Positions 25,399-35,297 of a stretch of 64,000 nucleotides of DNA are shown piece by piece (the first letter of the stretch is position 1; each line of letters begins with the position of its first letter). The notes beneath the pieces were generated by a model, which worked only from the letters and a program-made list of their open reading frames with translations, made no database searches and was not told where the DNA came from. Made by a program: the position numbers and the translations under genes. Source of the DNA: Liolophura sinensis (taxonomy: Eukaryota > Mollusca > Polyplacophora > Chitonida > Chitonidae); contig NC_088295.1 in NCBI RefSeq assembly GCF_032854445.1, positions 75,914,028-75,978,027 of the forward strand. Direction: 5' to 3'.

Positions 25399-25652
25399 CT
25401 GCACTGAGATAATAATGTACTCTTACTTTAGTACCTTTCTCCCCATGGGTGTAAACACTACACCACTATAATAATGGTGTTCCATAACATCAGTGCCTTT
25501 CTCCCTGTGGGTGTTAGGATTACACTGTTATAGTAATGGTGTTCCATGACTTAGTTTCACCCAGAGGGTGCAATATCTACAACAACATTACAAAGACATT
25601 CCATAATTTTAGTGCCTTTCTCCTACTTGGCGTAAACCCCACACCACACATA
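25399..25652. repeat. Degenerate tandem repeat, about 65 bp unit, interrupted by a SINE
   Basis: Units share (G/A)TGCCTTTCTCC, GGGTGTAAACACTACACCAC, and AATGGTGTTCCAT(A/G)A. Four diverged units precede the SINE at 25653-25918, and repeat-like sequence (GATGCTCCTTAACTTCTCAC, GGTGTGAACACTAC) resumes after it at 25928-25971. Confidence 0.7.
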
Positions 25653-25918
25653 ACATTTATTTATTTGAGTGGTGTTTTACTCCGGACTTGAGAATATTTC
25701 ACTTATACGACGGCAGCCAGCATTATGTTGGGAGTAAATCGGGCAGAGCCCGCGGGAAACCCACGACCATCCACATGTTGCTGGCAGACCTTCCCATTTA
25801 CGGCCGGAAAGGAAGCCAAAAGAGCTGGACTTAAACTCAAAGCGACCACATTGATGAGAGGCTCCTGGGTCATTACGCCACACTAGTGCACAAACCACCT
25901 GAGCCACAGAGGCCCCCA
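25653..25918 (-). mobile_element. Near full-length tRNA-derived SINE (minus strand)
   Basis: The most complete copy in the window, about 265 bp. On the minus strand it starts with GGGGGCCTCTGTGGCTCAGG (a tRNA-like 5' end with an A-box region) and has a B-box region in GAGTTTAAGTCCAGC. It continues through GGAAGGTCTGCCAGCAACAT, GTGGATGGTCGTGGGTTTCC, the GCTGGCTGCCGTCGTATAAG core and ends in an AAATAAATAAAT tail. It splits a tandem array. Both flanks contain an ACCACA string, perhaps an imperfect target duplication. Confidence 0.9.
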
Positions 25919-26049
25919 CCACAACAATGATGCTCCTTAACTTCTCACCTTGGTGTGAACACTACATAGCCAGAACTTAGATTTGGTAGCAAGGCTACCA
26001 AAGAGCCTGCCCATAGGAGAAAGATGAATGCAAAAACACAGCTCAAAAC

Positions 26050-26213
26050 ATGAAGTACTGGGGCCATTTTCACAAAATTTCTTAAAGCACATTTCTTGTA
26101 ACATTTTTCACCGAGGACACTGTCTAGGTTATAATCCCATAAGGCAACGTCAATTGCAAGGAAAGTCACGAAAAACTGATTTACAAAGTTTTTGTGAAAG
26201 TGGCCCAAGAAAT
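26050..26213. mobile_element. MITE-like inverted-repeat element
   Basis: The left arm GGGGCCATTTTCACAAAATT (about 26058-26077) and the right arm, read on the opposite strand as TTGGGCCACTTTCACAAAAA (26211 downward), are imperfect terminal inverted repeats of about 20 bp. The interior is about 130 bp and non-coding. Frames across it are artefacts. Confidence 0.6.
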
Positions 26214-28885
26214 CATAAATGTGGTAATTTATGGTAATTAATATGCACACATTCGTGATGGAACATTTCCCCTGTGTCATTCTTTATACGCATCTAACAC
26301 TTCAGGTCAATACACGCCATGCTTTTTGAGACACCACCATTAACATTTTGCTCAACTTTGATTCTAATACACTATACACTAGGTCAGGAATTGGTAATTT
26401 AAGATATTTAATATGCACACACCTTACCACTGATGGACAATCCCTTTGGTGTTTTTGTGCTCTACAGGAGTGCAAACCATGATCGCAATACCTGCAGTGC
26501 TTTTTAAGACACCACCTTTTTTTAACATTGCTTTCCCCGTTATTGGACACTGGCACTCCAGGTACCAGTTACATTAGTCAATGAGTCAGGCTTTTATTCC
26601 GACTGTTCGTGCACATGCTAAAATAAAAGTGAAGTGCCCGCCCCCTATTCCGATGACTTCAGCACAATTATGTAGAAACAACGTAGAAATGTTAGATGCA
26701 ATTTACTAGACATTTCTGGTTAGGAATTACTCAAAATGCTGTATTGTCATCACATTTCACAGTCACATGGCAGAGCCTACAGTGGATACTTGCATGATGT
26801 GATGTAGTTCACTTCTGTCATTTAAGACTTAAGCAATGCAGCACAGATTTGCATCGCTCTTTTGTTTGGTGCTGCTTCACCGAGACCACTTACTAAAAGC
26901 AAGCCGTCCCACCCTAGCTATTATACCGCTACGCGTCAACCAGTACCCTTAACTGGATCAAGATTGACCCTGGATCTAACGCAACCCGAAGCGGATGCTC
27001 TACAAAACTGAACCTTGGGGATTGACGTTGCTGTGTAGAATGCTTATATTGAAGTTAATGTCATGGCACATGAAGCTGCTTGCAGATTTATATGTTGGAC
27101 AGTGCTTCAAAGCATACATTGTATGTATCCAGTAGGATATCTCAAACAAAATCAGTTCAAAAATGGTTTCATTTTATTATTTTCTTCTGTGTACTGTAGA
27201 CTAACCCTTGCTTGGATGTATTAGTCAAGGCTAAGTATCTCCTCAAAAATATCCACTTCCAGTATCTTACAGATATATTACACTGTTAATTCTTTGGCAA
27301 ACTGTAATGCTGAAATGTATATAAACCTCCTGTATTTTTCTTTTCTTGAAGATATAAAATCCCAACATCATTTTGTTATCATGCAGTGTCAAATCAGGCA
27401 TGAAATGCAAGTCCAGGGAAAAATGTCACATACATGCAAAGGGAGATAACTTTTGACATTAACAGAACTCCCCTCATGTTGTGAACACACCTCACAGCAA
27501 GTCTAGAGGTATTTTGATTTTACTTGAAGGTTAACTTTGTGGAGAAACTATGGCAAAGCAACGATGTGTTTTCAGTAACAATGAGATGTCCATGGTTGAC
27601 AATGGCCGAGACTAGCCCCATATTCATCTAACAGATGCATTAGATGAATGATCAGTAGATTATGACCAGACAGAGAGCCACTCGAATCACTGCAAGTAGC
27701 AGATGTTTCTACTACACAAATTCAACATTAATAGACTGTCTAGATCTGTCTCAAATAAACTTCATGCAAATACATAATTACACCGTGATGAACATTTGCA
27801 TATTATAATGCCTCTGGCAATCCAACAATGAACACTGGCATAGATATGACAAACAACAATTTAATCATAAAAATGCTATAACTCAGCATTTTCACACGTA
27901 AAAATTGACGTCATGTAAGAAATACATGGCTTGAAAAAGGAAAGACGCCCGGTTTGGTTCACAAATAAAGGCTATTTTCTCCTTTTTTTTCTCTTTTCGT
28001 TTTGAATCCATATGTATAAAAATAAAGTTTCTCTTTTTAACAAGTAACAAAATAGATCCTGAAAAATTGTGCCATAAATGTAAATGCCATCATGAAAGTA
28101 TAACTTCATTACATTCCCCCCAAAAAAATAAAAACATAATGCTGTATACTGTGCTCTTTGCAGATTTCGCTCTTTATTTTGTTTCCCAACAATTCTTTCC
28201 TTTTCCAAAGCTGCCTTTGGCAGGTACTATCATCAGGGTACCCATGTTGTACAAATGGTCCATATTTCACATATACCAAGGAGTCAAAATGAAGCCTGCC
28301 TAACCAACAGTCAATTGAAACATTCAAAAACAAGCGAAGTCTTCAGAAATAATCTGCTGAGATACTGAACTTCTTCGTCTTCAAACTTGAAAGTCTTCAT
28401 CTGCTGAACTGAAGAATTGTCTCTGTTACAGTTCTGTCACTGATAGTCAGACAATCGATATATTGTTTCTGCTATGGCAAATCATATTTAAATGCTCCTC
28501 TAAAAGTCAGATTGTAGTTGAAACAGATACCTTTACATGGTGCGAAGGGCATAAGTTTGGCATGCGTTAGTGGAAGAGATCTGATAATTTTAACAATAAT
28601 TAATCAAACATGTACAAAATGTGTTCAACGGATTTCTGTATCCGATATCAGACCTGAAGACAATAATAACATGGACTGGTTGTTTACACCCAGGTAAAAC
28701 AGGCAGTCATCACCCCTTCTGTCACATGGACTGTCCCATAGCCAAACACTGGCTGCACCAACTGAGCACTGCACAAGCATTTATTTAAAAATTAATACTT
28801 GATCTGCTGCATCAATGTCAGAAACCTTTCTCCTGTAGATTTCTAAATTCCTCGGTTGAAGTTTGCTAGCACATAGCTATTTGGG
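26214..28885. other. HEXIM 3' flank and intergenic DNA
   Basis: No other gene recognised. Just downstream of the HEXIM stop, the minus-strand word AATAAA at 28780-28785 (about 100 nt after the stop) is a candidate polyadenylation signal; other AATAAA words lie further downstream, so the 3' UTR length is unknown. The 74-85 codon frames between 26302 and 28333 are unsupported. Confidence 0.45.
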
Positions 28886-29911
28886 CTAGGCACGAAACAC
28901 GGAATCCACTTCCATAGACTGATTAGCTGTCCTGTTAACATCACTCACATCATGTCTATGCTCTTCACCACACACACCATTATGCACATCTGTCAAGTTG
29001 TTATTTAAAACTACACCTTGCGTATCTGAATCTTTTAACTTTTTCTCTAAGTTCTCAACCCTAGCTTCAAGTTCCAGATAGTCTTTCACAAGTTCATCTT
29101 TTGTCATTTTCTGTAATCGCTCCACATGAATGCTGTCATACGTCTCTGAAAAGTCTTTAGCTAAAAACTGCTCCTCATCATTGGAGGAATCATAAAGATA
29201 CTCATCCTCTGAATCTCCAGCACTACCCCCGGAACAGTGTGAACTATCTTTAGACAGTCTGTTCTCTTTTGCTGCGGGAAGGTCATCGGTTTTGTCGTCT
29301 AGTTTCAGGCTGGGTGAAATGCCCTCGTTTTTACTGTGATCTTCCATCAGAAACTGGGTGGTATTATAGGGTGCAACGGGATGGCCGGATTTGAAAGCTG
29401 CCTCTCGCTTTAAGTTGGCACGTTTTGTCTCTCTGTCGTCAACTTCTTTCCTCTCCGACCAAGAAAGTTTATGGTAAGGCTTGTATTTCCGGTGATGTTT
29501 TCCCCCCTTATGCTTCCCACGACGACGCCTCTTTTTCTTCCCCGGTCCACTCTCGTTGCCAGTCAAGCCACCTTCATTACTTGAGTGAGAGTTATTTAAA
29601 CTTTTACTGTCGTCCGTAGGGGATGGTGGGTTATCATAATTCGTCTCCATCGCCCCTAGGTTTTCATCACAAATCGTCCCTCTGAGGGGCTCCCGAAGGG
29701 GCGAACAGCCGAGGATTTGTTTACCTTCTCGATCCAATGACTCGGTTTCAGTCCGTTCATCATCGCCTAACGCACCATCCGCGATCACTTCGCCGTCGAT
29801 CCTTGGCTGCATCGAAGTGTCTCTACGTGAAATCTTTGTCTGCTTCATGGCATGGTCAGCCGTTGTTGAGTCGTTGATAATGTCTCCATCCATTTCTATC
29901 TTCATTAGCAT
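28886..29911 (-). CDS. HEXIM: HEXIM homologue, P-TEFb/7SK regulator
   Basis: A single uninterrupted frame of 341 residues. HEXIM proteins are nuclear; with 7SK RNA they hold P-TEFb (cyclin T/CDK9) inactive and so limit transcription elongation. Seen here: an acidic and polar N-terminus; an arginine/lysine-rich stretch at about 125-143 (GKKKRRRRGKHKGGKHHRK), the position of the 7SK-binding and nuclear localisation motif; KYKPYHKLSW at 142-151; the diagnostic PYNTTQFL at 181-188, which in vertebrate HEXIM1 contacts P-TEFb; acidic serine-rich segments around 233-248; then DFSETYDSIHVERLQ and a predicted coiled coil at about 262-295, matching the cyclin T-binding and dimerisation domain. Vertebrate HEXIM genes are also intronless, so lack of introns does not itself imply a retrocopy. 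ATGs at codons 1, 3 and 7 are possible starts; the seventh (GAAATGG) has the best context. Identification is by family motifs; function is inferred. Confidence 0.95.
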   Translation of the reverse strand: MLMKIEMDGDIINDSTTADHAMKQTKISRRDTSMQPRIDGEVIADGALGDDERTETESLDREGKQILGCSPLREPLRGTICDENLGAMETNYDNPPSPTDDSKSLNNSHSSNEGGLTGNESGPGKKKRRRRGKHKGGKHHRKYKPYHKLSWSERKEVDDRETKRANLKREAAFKSGHPVAPYNTTQFLMEDHSKNEGISPSLKLDDKTDDLPAAKENRLSKDSSHCSGGSAGDSEDEYLYDSSNDEEQFLAKDFSETYDSIHVERLQKMTKDELVKDYLELEARVENLEKKLKDSDTQGVVLNNNLTDVHNGVCGEEHRHDVSDVNRTANQSMEVDSVFRA

Positions 29912-30022
29912 AAACTTTTACAACACAATGACAAGAGCTGCACAAATATAGCATTGCAAACTGGTATACTTCCTCGTGTTTCGTCCTCATGGACAACTGT
30001 AACAGAGCTCTGTCGCTCGTAC

Positions 30023-30030
30023 TATATATA
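30023..30030 (-). promoter_or_regulatory. Candidate TATA box for HEXIM
   Basis: On the minus strand TATATATA followed by GT lies in GC-rich surroundings about 112 bp upstream of the HEXIM ATG. This would place transcription start near 29995. Position and sequence fit a TATA element; no further evidence is available from sequence. Confidence 0.4.
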
Positions 30031-30119
30031 CATCGCCACAGTTGTGTCCTCACGCGCAAAAAAGTAGTTCTCACTTGCCATCGGTACCATAAAATCAATA
30101 CATCAAAGCATGTATACAC

Positions 30120-31396
30120 TTATATTTCTTGGTATTCGTATACACCATGTATCGTGTAAATAGTTTTCTAACAAGACATTGTCCGATCTTCTTTATTTCA
30201 AGTACAATTTGTCAACATTTCAGCTGAATGTCCGACAGGCGCAGGAATTGAAAATAGTACAAAACAAGCGCGAGCTCCGACGCGATTAAAGGGAGATAAC
30301 TCTAAAACAATACCCTCAATTATTGCCAACCGTATTCATATTTCACTTAAGAGAACCGTAAATACAATGAAGTCAGCGTAGCTTACTTCATATTTTACTA
30401 ATGAATAAGATCTTACAAAAGTTTGGACAATGCAAAGCGTCTAAACAAATGAAGTAGTCAACATATAATTCTCCAATCATTCAGCTTGCGTGTTAGGCTA
30501 AATGTACATGGTGTATAAAGGCCTCCATAGCCTCGGTAGGCCGTGAAAAATAGTAAAAACCCGAAGCATAAAATAGTAAACTTCTTGGAAACTTTGTGAA
30601 CTTCCTTAATTTTTCGCAAATAAGAAAACGTATTTTTTCTATTTTTTCTGACCAGAAAGAAAACAACAAATTGTTTTATAACTGCAGAAGGCAACTGTTC
30701 TAGTTTACTTTTCCCCTACTTATACATGTGAATTTGTATCACGTAAATACAGTACATGTAAATGAAATACTAAAATGCTCACTTTTTTTTATTCACATTT
30801 TTAAAATTTGTCTCCTAAGGAAAAAAAACCTCTTAGGGATTTTTAGCAATTCATGCATGCAATTTGTTGTTTGTTGCATACCGGGACGAGGAAAATCATC
30901 GATGTAATGGTACATACAATTTATGAAGTTATTTTAAACATTCAAAGCTTTAGAGAAAAGCTAACGCTAGTGATAACGTGGCTTCTCAATTCAGGAATAT
31001 TACGAAAACAAAAGTTGTCCAAGAAAAGATTTCTCACTGATTGCGATAAAAACCTCGATCTTAGTCACGTGAACATATGTTTGTATATAAATGAATAATA
31101 AAAAAAACCCATACGCTTAAGGGTGGGCGATTGATTACTCTATGTCTACAAGAATTAACACCTTAAAGTCCGTAGATGACATGTATATGTGCACCTCGGC
31201 CCTTTCTGAAATGTATGCGGATCAGCACAGTGTTTCCATGTGCAACTCACAGCAAATATAAACTGTTATGACATATAAATGAATATATTCATATAAATGA
31301 AGATATTATATCAAATAATACGGTTACCATACACTAAAAAAATACCTGTATATAAGTGAGTGACCACACAACACGATACGTTGCATAGGGGCCCAC
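30120..31396. other. Intergenic, no gene seen
   Basis: AT-rich, with several poly-T and poly-A runs. The frames at 30458-30694 and 30853-31098 are unrecognised and low in complexity. Confidence 0.5.
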
Positions 31397-31719
31397 ATAG
31401 CCTACACTCTCAATGTTGTGGCAAAAATGCACATCCACCTAATTTCTGTATCAGCAGTGCACTAATTGTGTAATTTTTCATGTTAAAAGTGCACAAGCTA
31501 TGTACAACTGATACACTTATCATTGTGGATGAGTAAAGTTGTACACAGTGGCTTCCACTGAGTACATATATAACACTTACAACTTTCAGGCATGCGCATA
31601 TAACACTTGTAAACATATGTTGCCTAGGCCGTGTAGAACACTTTCTAAGTGTGGTCACTCCTCCAACGCTTTAAGTGTTAAATGTAGGCCTAGAACCTAG
31701 TTTTAAGAGTGTAGGCTAT
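31397..31719. mobile_element. MITE-like element with 14 bp perfect inverted ends
   Basis: ATAGCCTACACTCT at 31397-31410 is exactly the reverse complement of AGAGTGTAGGCTAT at 31706-31719. If TA is the duplicated target, the inverted repeat proper is 11 bp, as expected for a small Tc1/mariner-type derivative. The interior is non-coding; the 82-codon frame in it is unrecognised. Confidence 0.55.
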
Positions 31720-33148
31720 AAGCATCCCACTTTCTGCATCCCATAAAAAAACTTTAATTTGTTTTTTGGTTTTTTTTTTCAATATAAATAGGATAATACA
31801 AATCGCATGCGCCTGTTGTGATCGAAGGAAAAGCAGATAGCGATGGAAGCCTCGCTTTGATTTAGTAGGTCAAGCTGGGTCATGCTGATCTAAATATACC
31901 GCTATCGTTCTCCAAGCAAGAAACAGAACAGTTGGTCGAAGCGTTAAGGCTTTGTATATATAGACCATTTCGCCGCGCAGGTACATATTGTCTGGGTCTA
32001 TACAGCCACACAGGCAGGGTTCATAGTAGCGGCTATGTATACGTCTAATGTCACCATGAGGGTGACGTGTGCTGCTGAGATAATTAAATGCTGTTGAGAA
32101 ATATAGCAGACTTATCCCCGGCTTACTCGATCCGTAATCACATTTCACATGTGCTCAAGGGTGTACAGCCTAGGCGATGTACTATCTGTTGAAGACAGTG
32201 TGCTGATATAGGCCTACTGTATTATATTGTATCACCGTATCAAGGGCCCTTAAAATTGACTGTGGAGGTATATGAACTGACAGTTCATCTATACTGTTGT
32301 GTTCGCATCAGTATAGATATTCATGTGTAGCATACTTTCGGCGGTAAGCCTACATGTGAAGGTACGAGGTGTATGTCAACAAATTCTAAGCATATGTGCG
32401 AGGATTTATTAGGTCTAGCCTACATACTTCACATAAATGAATGCATTCACACACACGTATACATATTCATATGGGAGGCAAAGTGTTAGCTGTCTATGAC
32501 ATCTACAGACACCCCTCTCCCCAGCCCGCAATTCGACTTCCACTTCACCCAGTACATCACCCTAAGTCTCTCTCTCGGTTATCCATTTATCAGCGAGTAA
32601 TCCATGCGATGTATTGACTCCACACTCCTGTATAATTCCACAGCGTGAGGTATATATTGAGCGAAGGCATATAGCACTGCAGTGTGTCCATCCATCGATC
32701 CTACTGCAACCCATGGTGTAATGCTTAAGTCCCTGAACAGCATCATCCCCCACCCCAAAAATCAGGTTAATGTCATCGCCATTCACATAATTACATCCCC
32801 ACATTTGCCCACGTCACAGCCTCTCGTCTCAGACTTATTAATGAATGAATGATTGAATAGCAAGCTGATCTATAATTTCTTCTGAGTGAGGTGTAGTTTC
32901 TGGGCTATATATATGTCATATATGCTGGTACGTCGCATACATATAGGGCCCACACCCAGTGAATGCCTTTCAATCGTCTGGACACGAGGCGAGGGTTCAA
33001 CCCCAGCCCTTGGACAGAGGATTAGTGGAATGCTGTCCTGCATGGCAAATATAAGCTTGTGTGGTAGTTTTCTCAATATATTTAGTTGAAGATCACTTTA
33101 TTACATAAATTGTATATAATTCTCACAAGGTAACACACACTTATAAAA
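31720..33148. other. Intergenic, no gene seen
   Basis: A tRNA-like string with a B box (GGGTTCAACCCC, 32993-33004) lies in this stretch and may be the relic of a pol III-derived repeat. The 92- and 80-codon minus-strand frames are unrecognised. Confidence 0.45.
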
Positions 33149-33246
33149 AGGTGGTTCGTGGGTTTCCCTAGGGCTCTGCCCGGTTTTCCTCCCATCATGA
33201 AATATTCTTGAATAAGGCGTAAAGCACCAATCAAATAAATAAAAAA
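33149..33246 (+). mobile_element. SINE fragment with internal deletion (plus strand)
   Basis: GTGGTTCGTGGGTTTCCCTA, CTCTGCCCGG, TCCTCCCATCATG, then directly AAATATTCTTGAATAAGGCG and an AATCAAATAAATAAA tail. About 25 bp of the conserved core (the GCTGGCCGCCGTCGTATAAG region) are missing. Confidence 0.8.
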
Positions 33247-33450
33247 TATAAAACGATATACATGTTTTAATAAACTACAGCAGAAGAACTCTTTCAGAGT
33301 GACCAGTCCATATAGTTGATGGTATATATGCACTCACTTGAGGTTAAATACTTGACACATTGCTTCGTGCCGCGGAACACAATATGTATCCCACCTTCAT
33401 GGTTTAATGCAGCAGCTGTATATATGATTCAAACAAACTGATTCTCTGAT

Positions 33451-33565
33451 TATAGATTTTATTTAATTATTTGAATGGGGTTTTACGTCGTACTCAAAAA
33501 CATTTCATATAAAGTTGATCAGCATACTTGGTGGGGGCAAACCGAACAGAAGAGAACCCGGTGGG
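33451..33565 (-). mobile_element. Degraded SINE (minus strand)
   Basis: A TTTATTTAATTATTTGAATG tail, GGGGTTTTACGTCGTACTCA, AAAACATTTCATATAAAG and GGCAAACCGAACAGAAGAG follow the family order with many substitutions. Confidence 0.55.
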
Positions 33566-33669
33566 GGATTTTACAGTGAATATTCAATGCATATCATTCA
33601 CACGTAACTTTGGGCTATGGTCGCCTCTGGATGGTTTGACATCATTTCTATCACATCACGAGGACTGAT

Positions 33670-33703
33670 CTGGGATTAAGACAGACGTCTATCTTAATCC
33701 CAG
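33670..33703. other. Perfect 12 bp inverted repeat (hairpin)
   Basis: CTGGGATTAAGA (33670-33681) and TCTTAATCCCAG (33692-33703) are perfect reverse complements separated by 10 nt. AGGACTGAT occurs directly before the left arm (33661-33669) and again overlapping the right arm's end (33702-33710). Confidence 0.8.
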
Positions 33704-33710
33704 GACTGAT

Positions 33711-35094
33711 GCATGCTCCTTGTAAATGACATTCAATGTGTTTTAAACTCTCTTAATTCGCATACAATTACTGTAACTTATACGTGAATATTTTCATCTA
33801 CCCAAACGTCAGACCAAAGACAGAAGATATATTGGCATGTGCCGGTATACATTATATATATCAACTCCCCGGAAGAATTAAAAGTTTGTACAGTATATAT
33901 GAACAAGTTTGTCTGCTTTACTTACAGTTATTTTATAGGGGGATGGGGGGGGGGGGGACAATGAAATTGTGCCAAGCAGAATTTTAGCTGAATTTCCTTA
34001 TATCGTTCCATGTCCTATATTTTCCTTATACATGCGTGTACGATCTATGTCTGTATATTCTGTAATGACATGACCATCGTTCTTCCTGATCGATCGTCTA
34101 CTTGTGTGGCGCTTTATTTGACAATTATATACAATGCATGTTTTCGAGAGAGTATATATTTACGCTTTCGAAATATACATATAGGTCAGTATCAGTGCGG
34201 GTTTCTCACTTCCGCGAGTTTTGAAAAATATGCTTAAATTCGTATTTAAAGGTTTTTAGTGATAATAGTAATTAAAGTTGCATGATATATACGATCATGA
34301 CATAAAGTTGCATGATATATACGATCATGACATATACCATGCAGGTGACTCATGTTTAAAAGTTAGGAATATTACGTGGCTTAATTGTATGTGAGAACTT
34401 ACACGGCTATTATAGGCCTCTATGCTTTTCAAGGTGAAATACTGTATATATCTTAAGGAAGGCTTTACACAGTACATATAAATTTTTAACAAAATTTGGC
34501 GACAATATATATAGGTAAAGTTTTGAGCTGGTATGGGTTATTGTAGATGCACGCTTAAAACTGAATTATTATTCATAAATATTTATAAATACCATAATCT
34601 AATAAATAGTACACAGTATTGTGACAAAAATTTACACCTAGATAGATTTGTGCACCAATAATATGTAAAGTGCACAGTTTGTGTACCACATGCACAGCAT
34701 CATGTGTATCAGTGGTATATGCAGTTTGTGTGTACCACTGATACACAATTTGCGTAGGCCCTATAATACTGATACAAATTTCATTGTGAGTATGCAAATT
34801 TGTTCACAAGTAGAGTGTTTTCTTTTTAGAAAGTATACCTGTTATGCTGTAAACCTTTTAAGTAATGAATATTTATAAACAAATCATGCATCATAGATGA
34901 AGCTATAATTCGGACAATATGAAAAGGACAACCGAATTTACATTCATGCACTAAATCGTAAATACAGTAGGCCTATATGAAAAGTGTAATTGGCAATTGG
35001 TTGGGTAGGTTTAGTACTCTTGAACACGATATTAAAGGGAGATGCATGTATATATACCTGCTGCATGCATGCTTAACTTATACTGCCGCTGTGA
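33711..35094. other. Intergenic, no gene seen
   Basis: Contains a poly-G run at about 33945-33957, and an exact 30 bp tandem duplication listed separately. Sequence at 34600-34780 repeats short TGTACCA and GATACA words. No coding similarity. Confidence 0.5.
34274..34333. repeat. Exact 30 bp tandem duplication
   Basis: AAAGTTGCATGATATATACG followed by ATCATGACAT occurs twice in direct succession (34274-34303 and 34304-34333) with no mismatch, so the duplication is recent or an assembly artefact. Confidence 0.95.
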
Positions 35095-35297
35095 GTTTAG
35101 GTCAAACTGGTGCAAGGTTTCCTCTTGGCGTACATGTACGTGAGAAGGTCTGCCAGCAGTCTACGGATGCATGTGGGAGCATGCATGCGTGGGTCTCCTC
35201 GGAAGACTCTGGTCATTCAGTTTCCTCTAGCCATAATATGCTGATCGCCGTGGTATAAGTGAAATATTTTTAAGTAAAACAATAAATAAATAAATAC
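35095..35297 (+). mobile_element. Degraded SINE (plus strand)
   Basis: GAGAAGGTCTGCCAGCAGTC, CAGTTTCCTCTAGCCATAAT, GATCGCCGTGGTATAAGTGA and an AAACAATAAATAAATAAAT tail follow the family order. The tRNA head is not recognisable. Confidence 0.7.

Noticed and set aside
29856-30119. 87-codon frame overlapping the HEXIM start
   Set aside because: It is in another frame across the HEXIM promoter and leader and has no similarity.
32985-33010. tRNA gene suggested by GGGTTCAACCCC
   Set aside because: No A box or acceptor stem at suitable distance was found.
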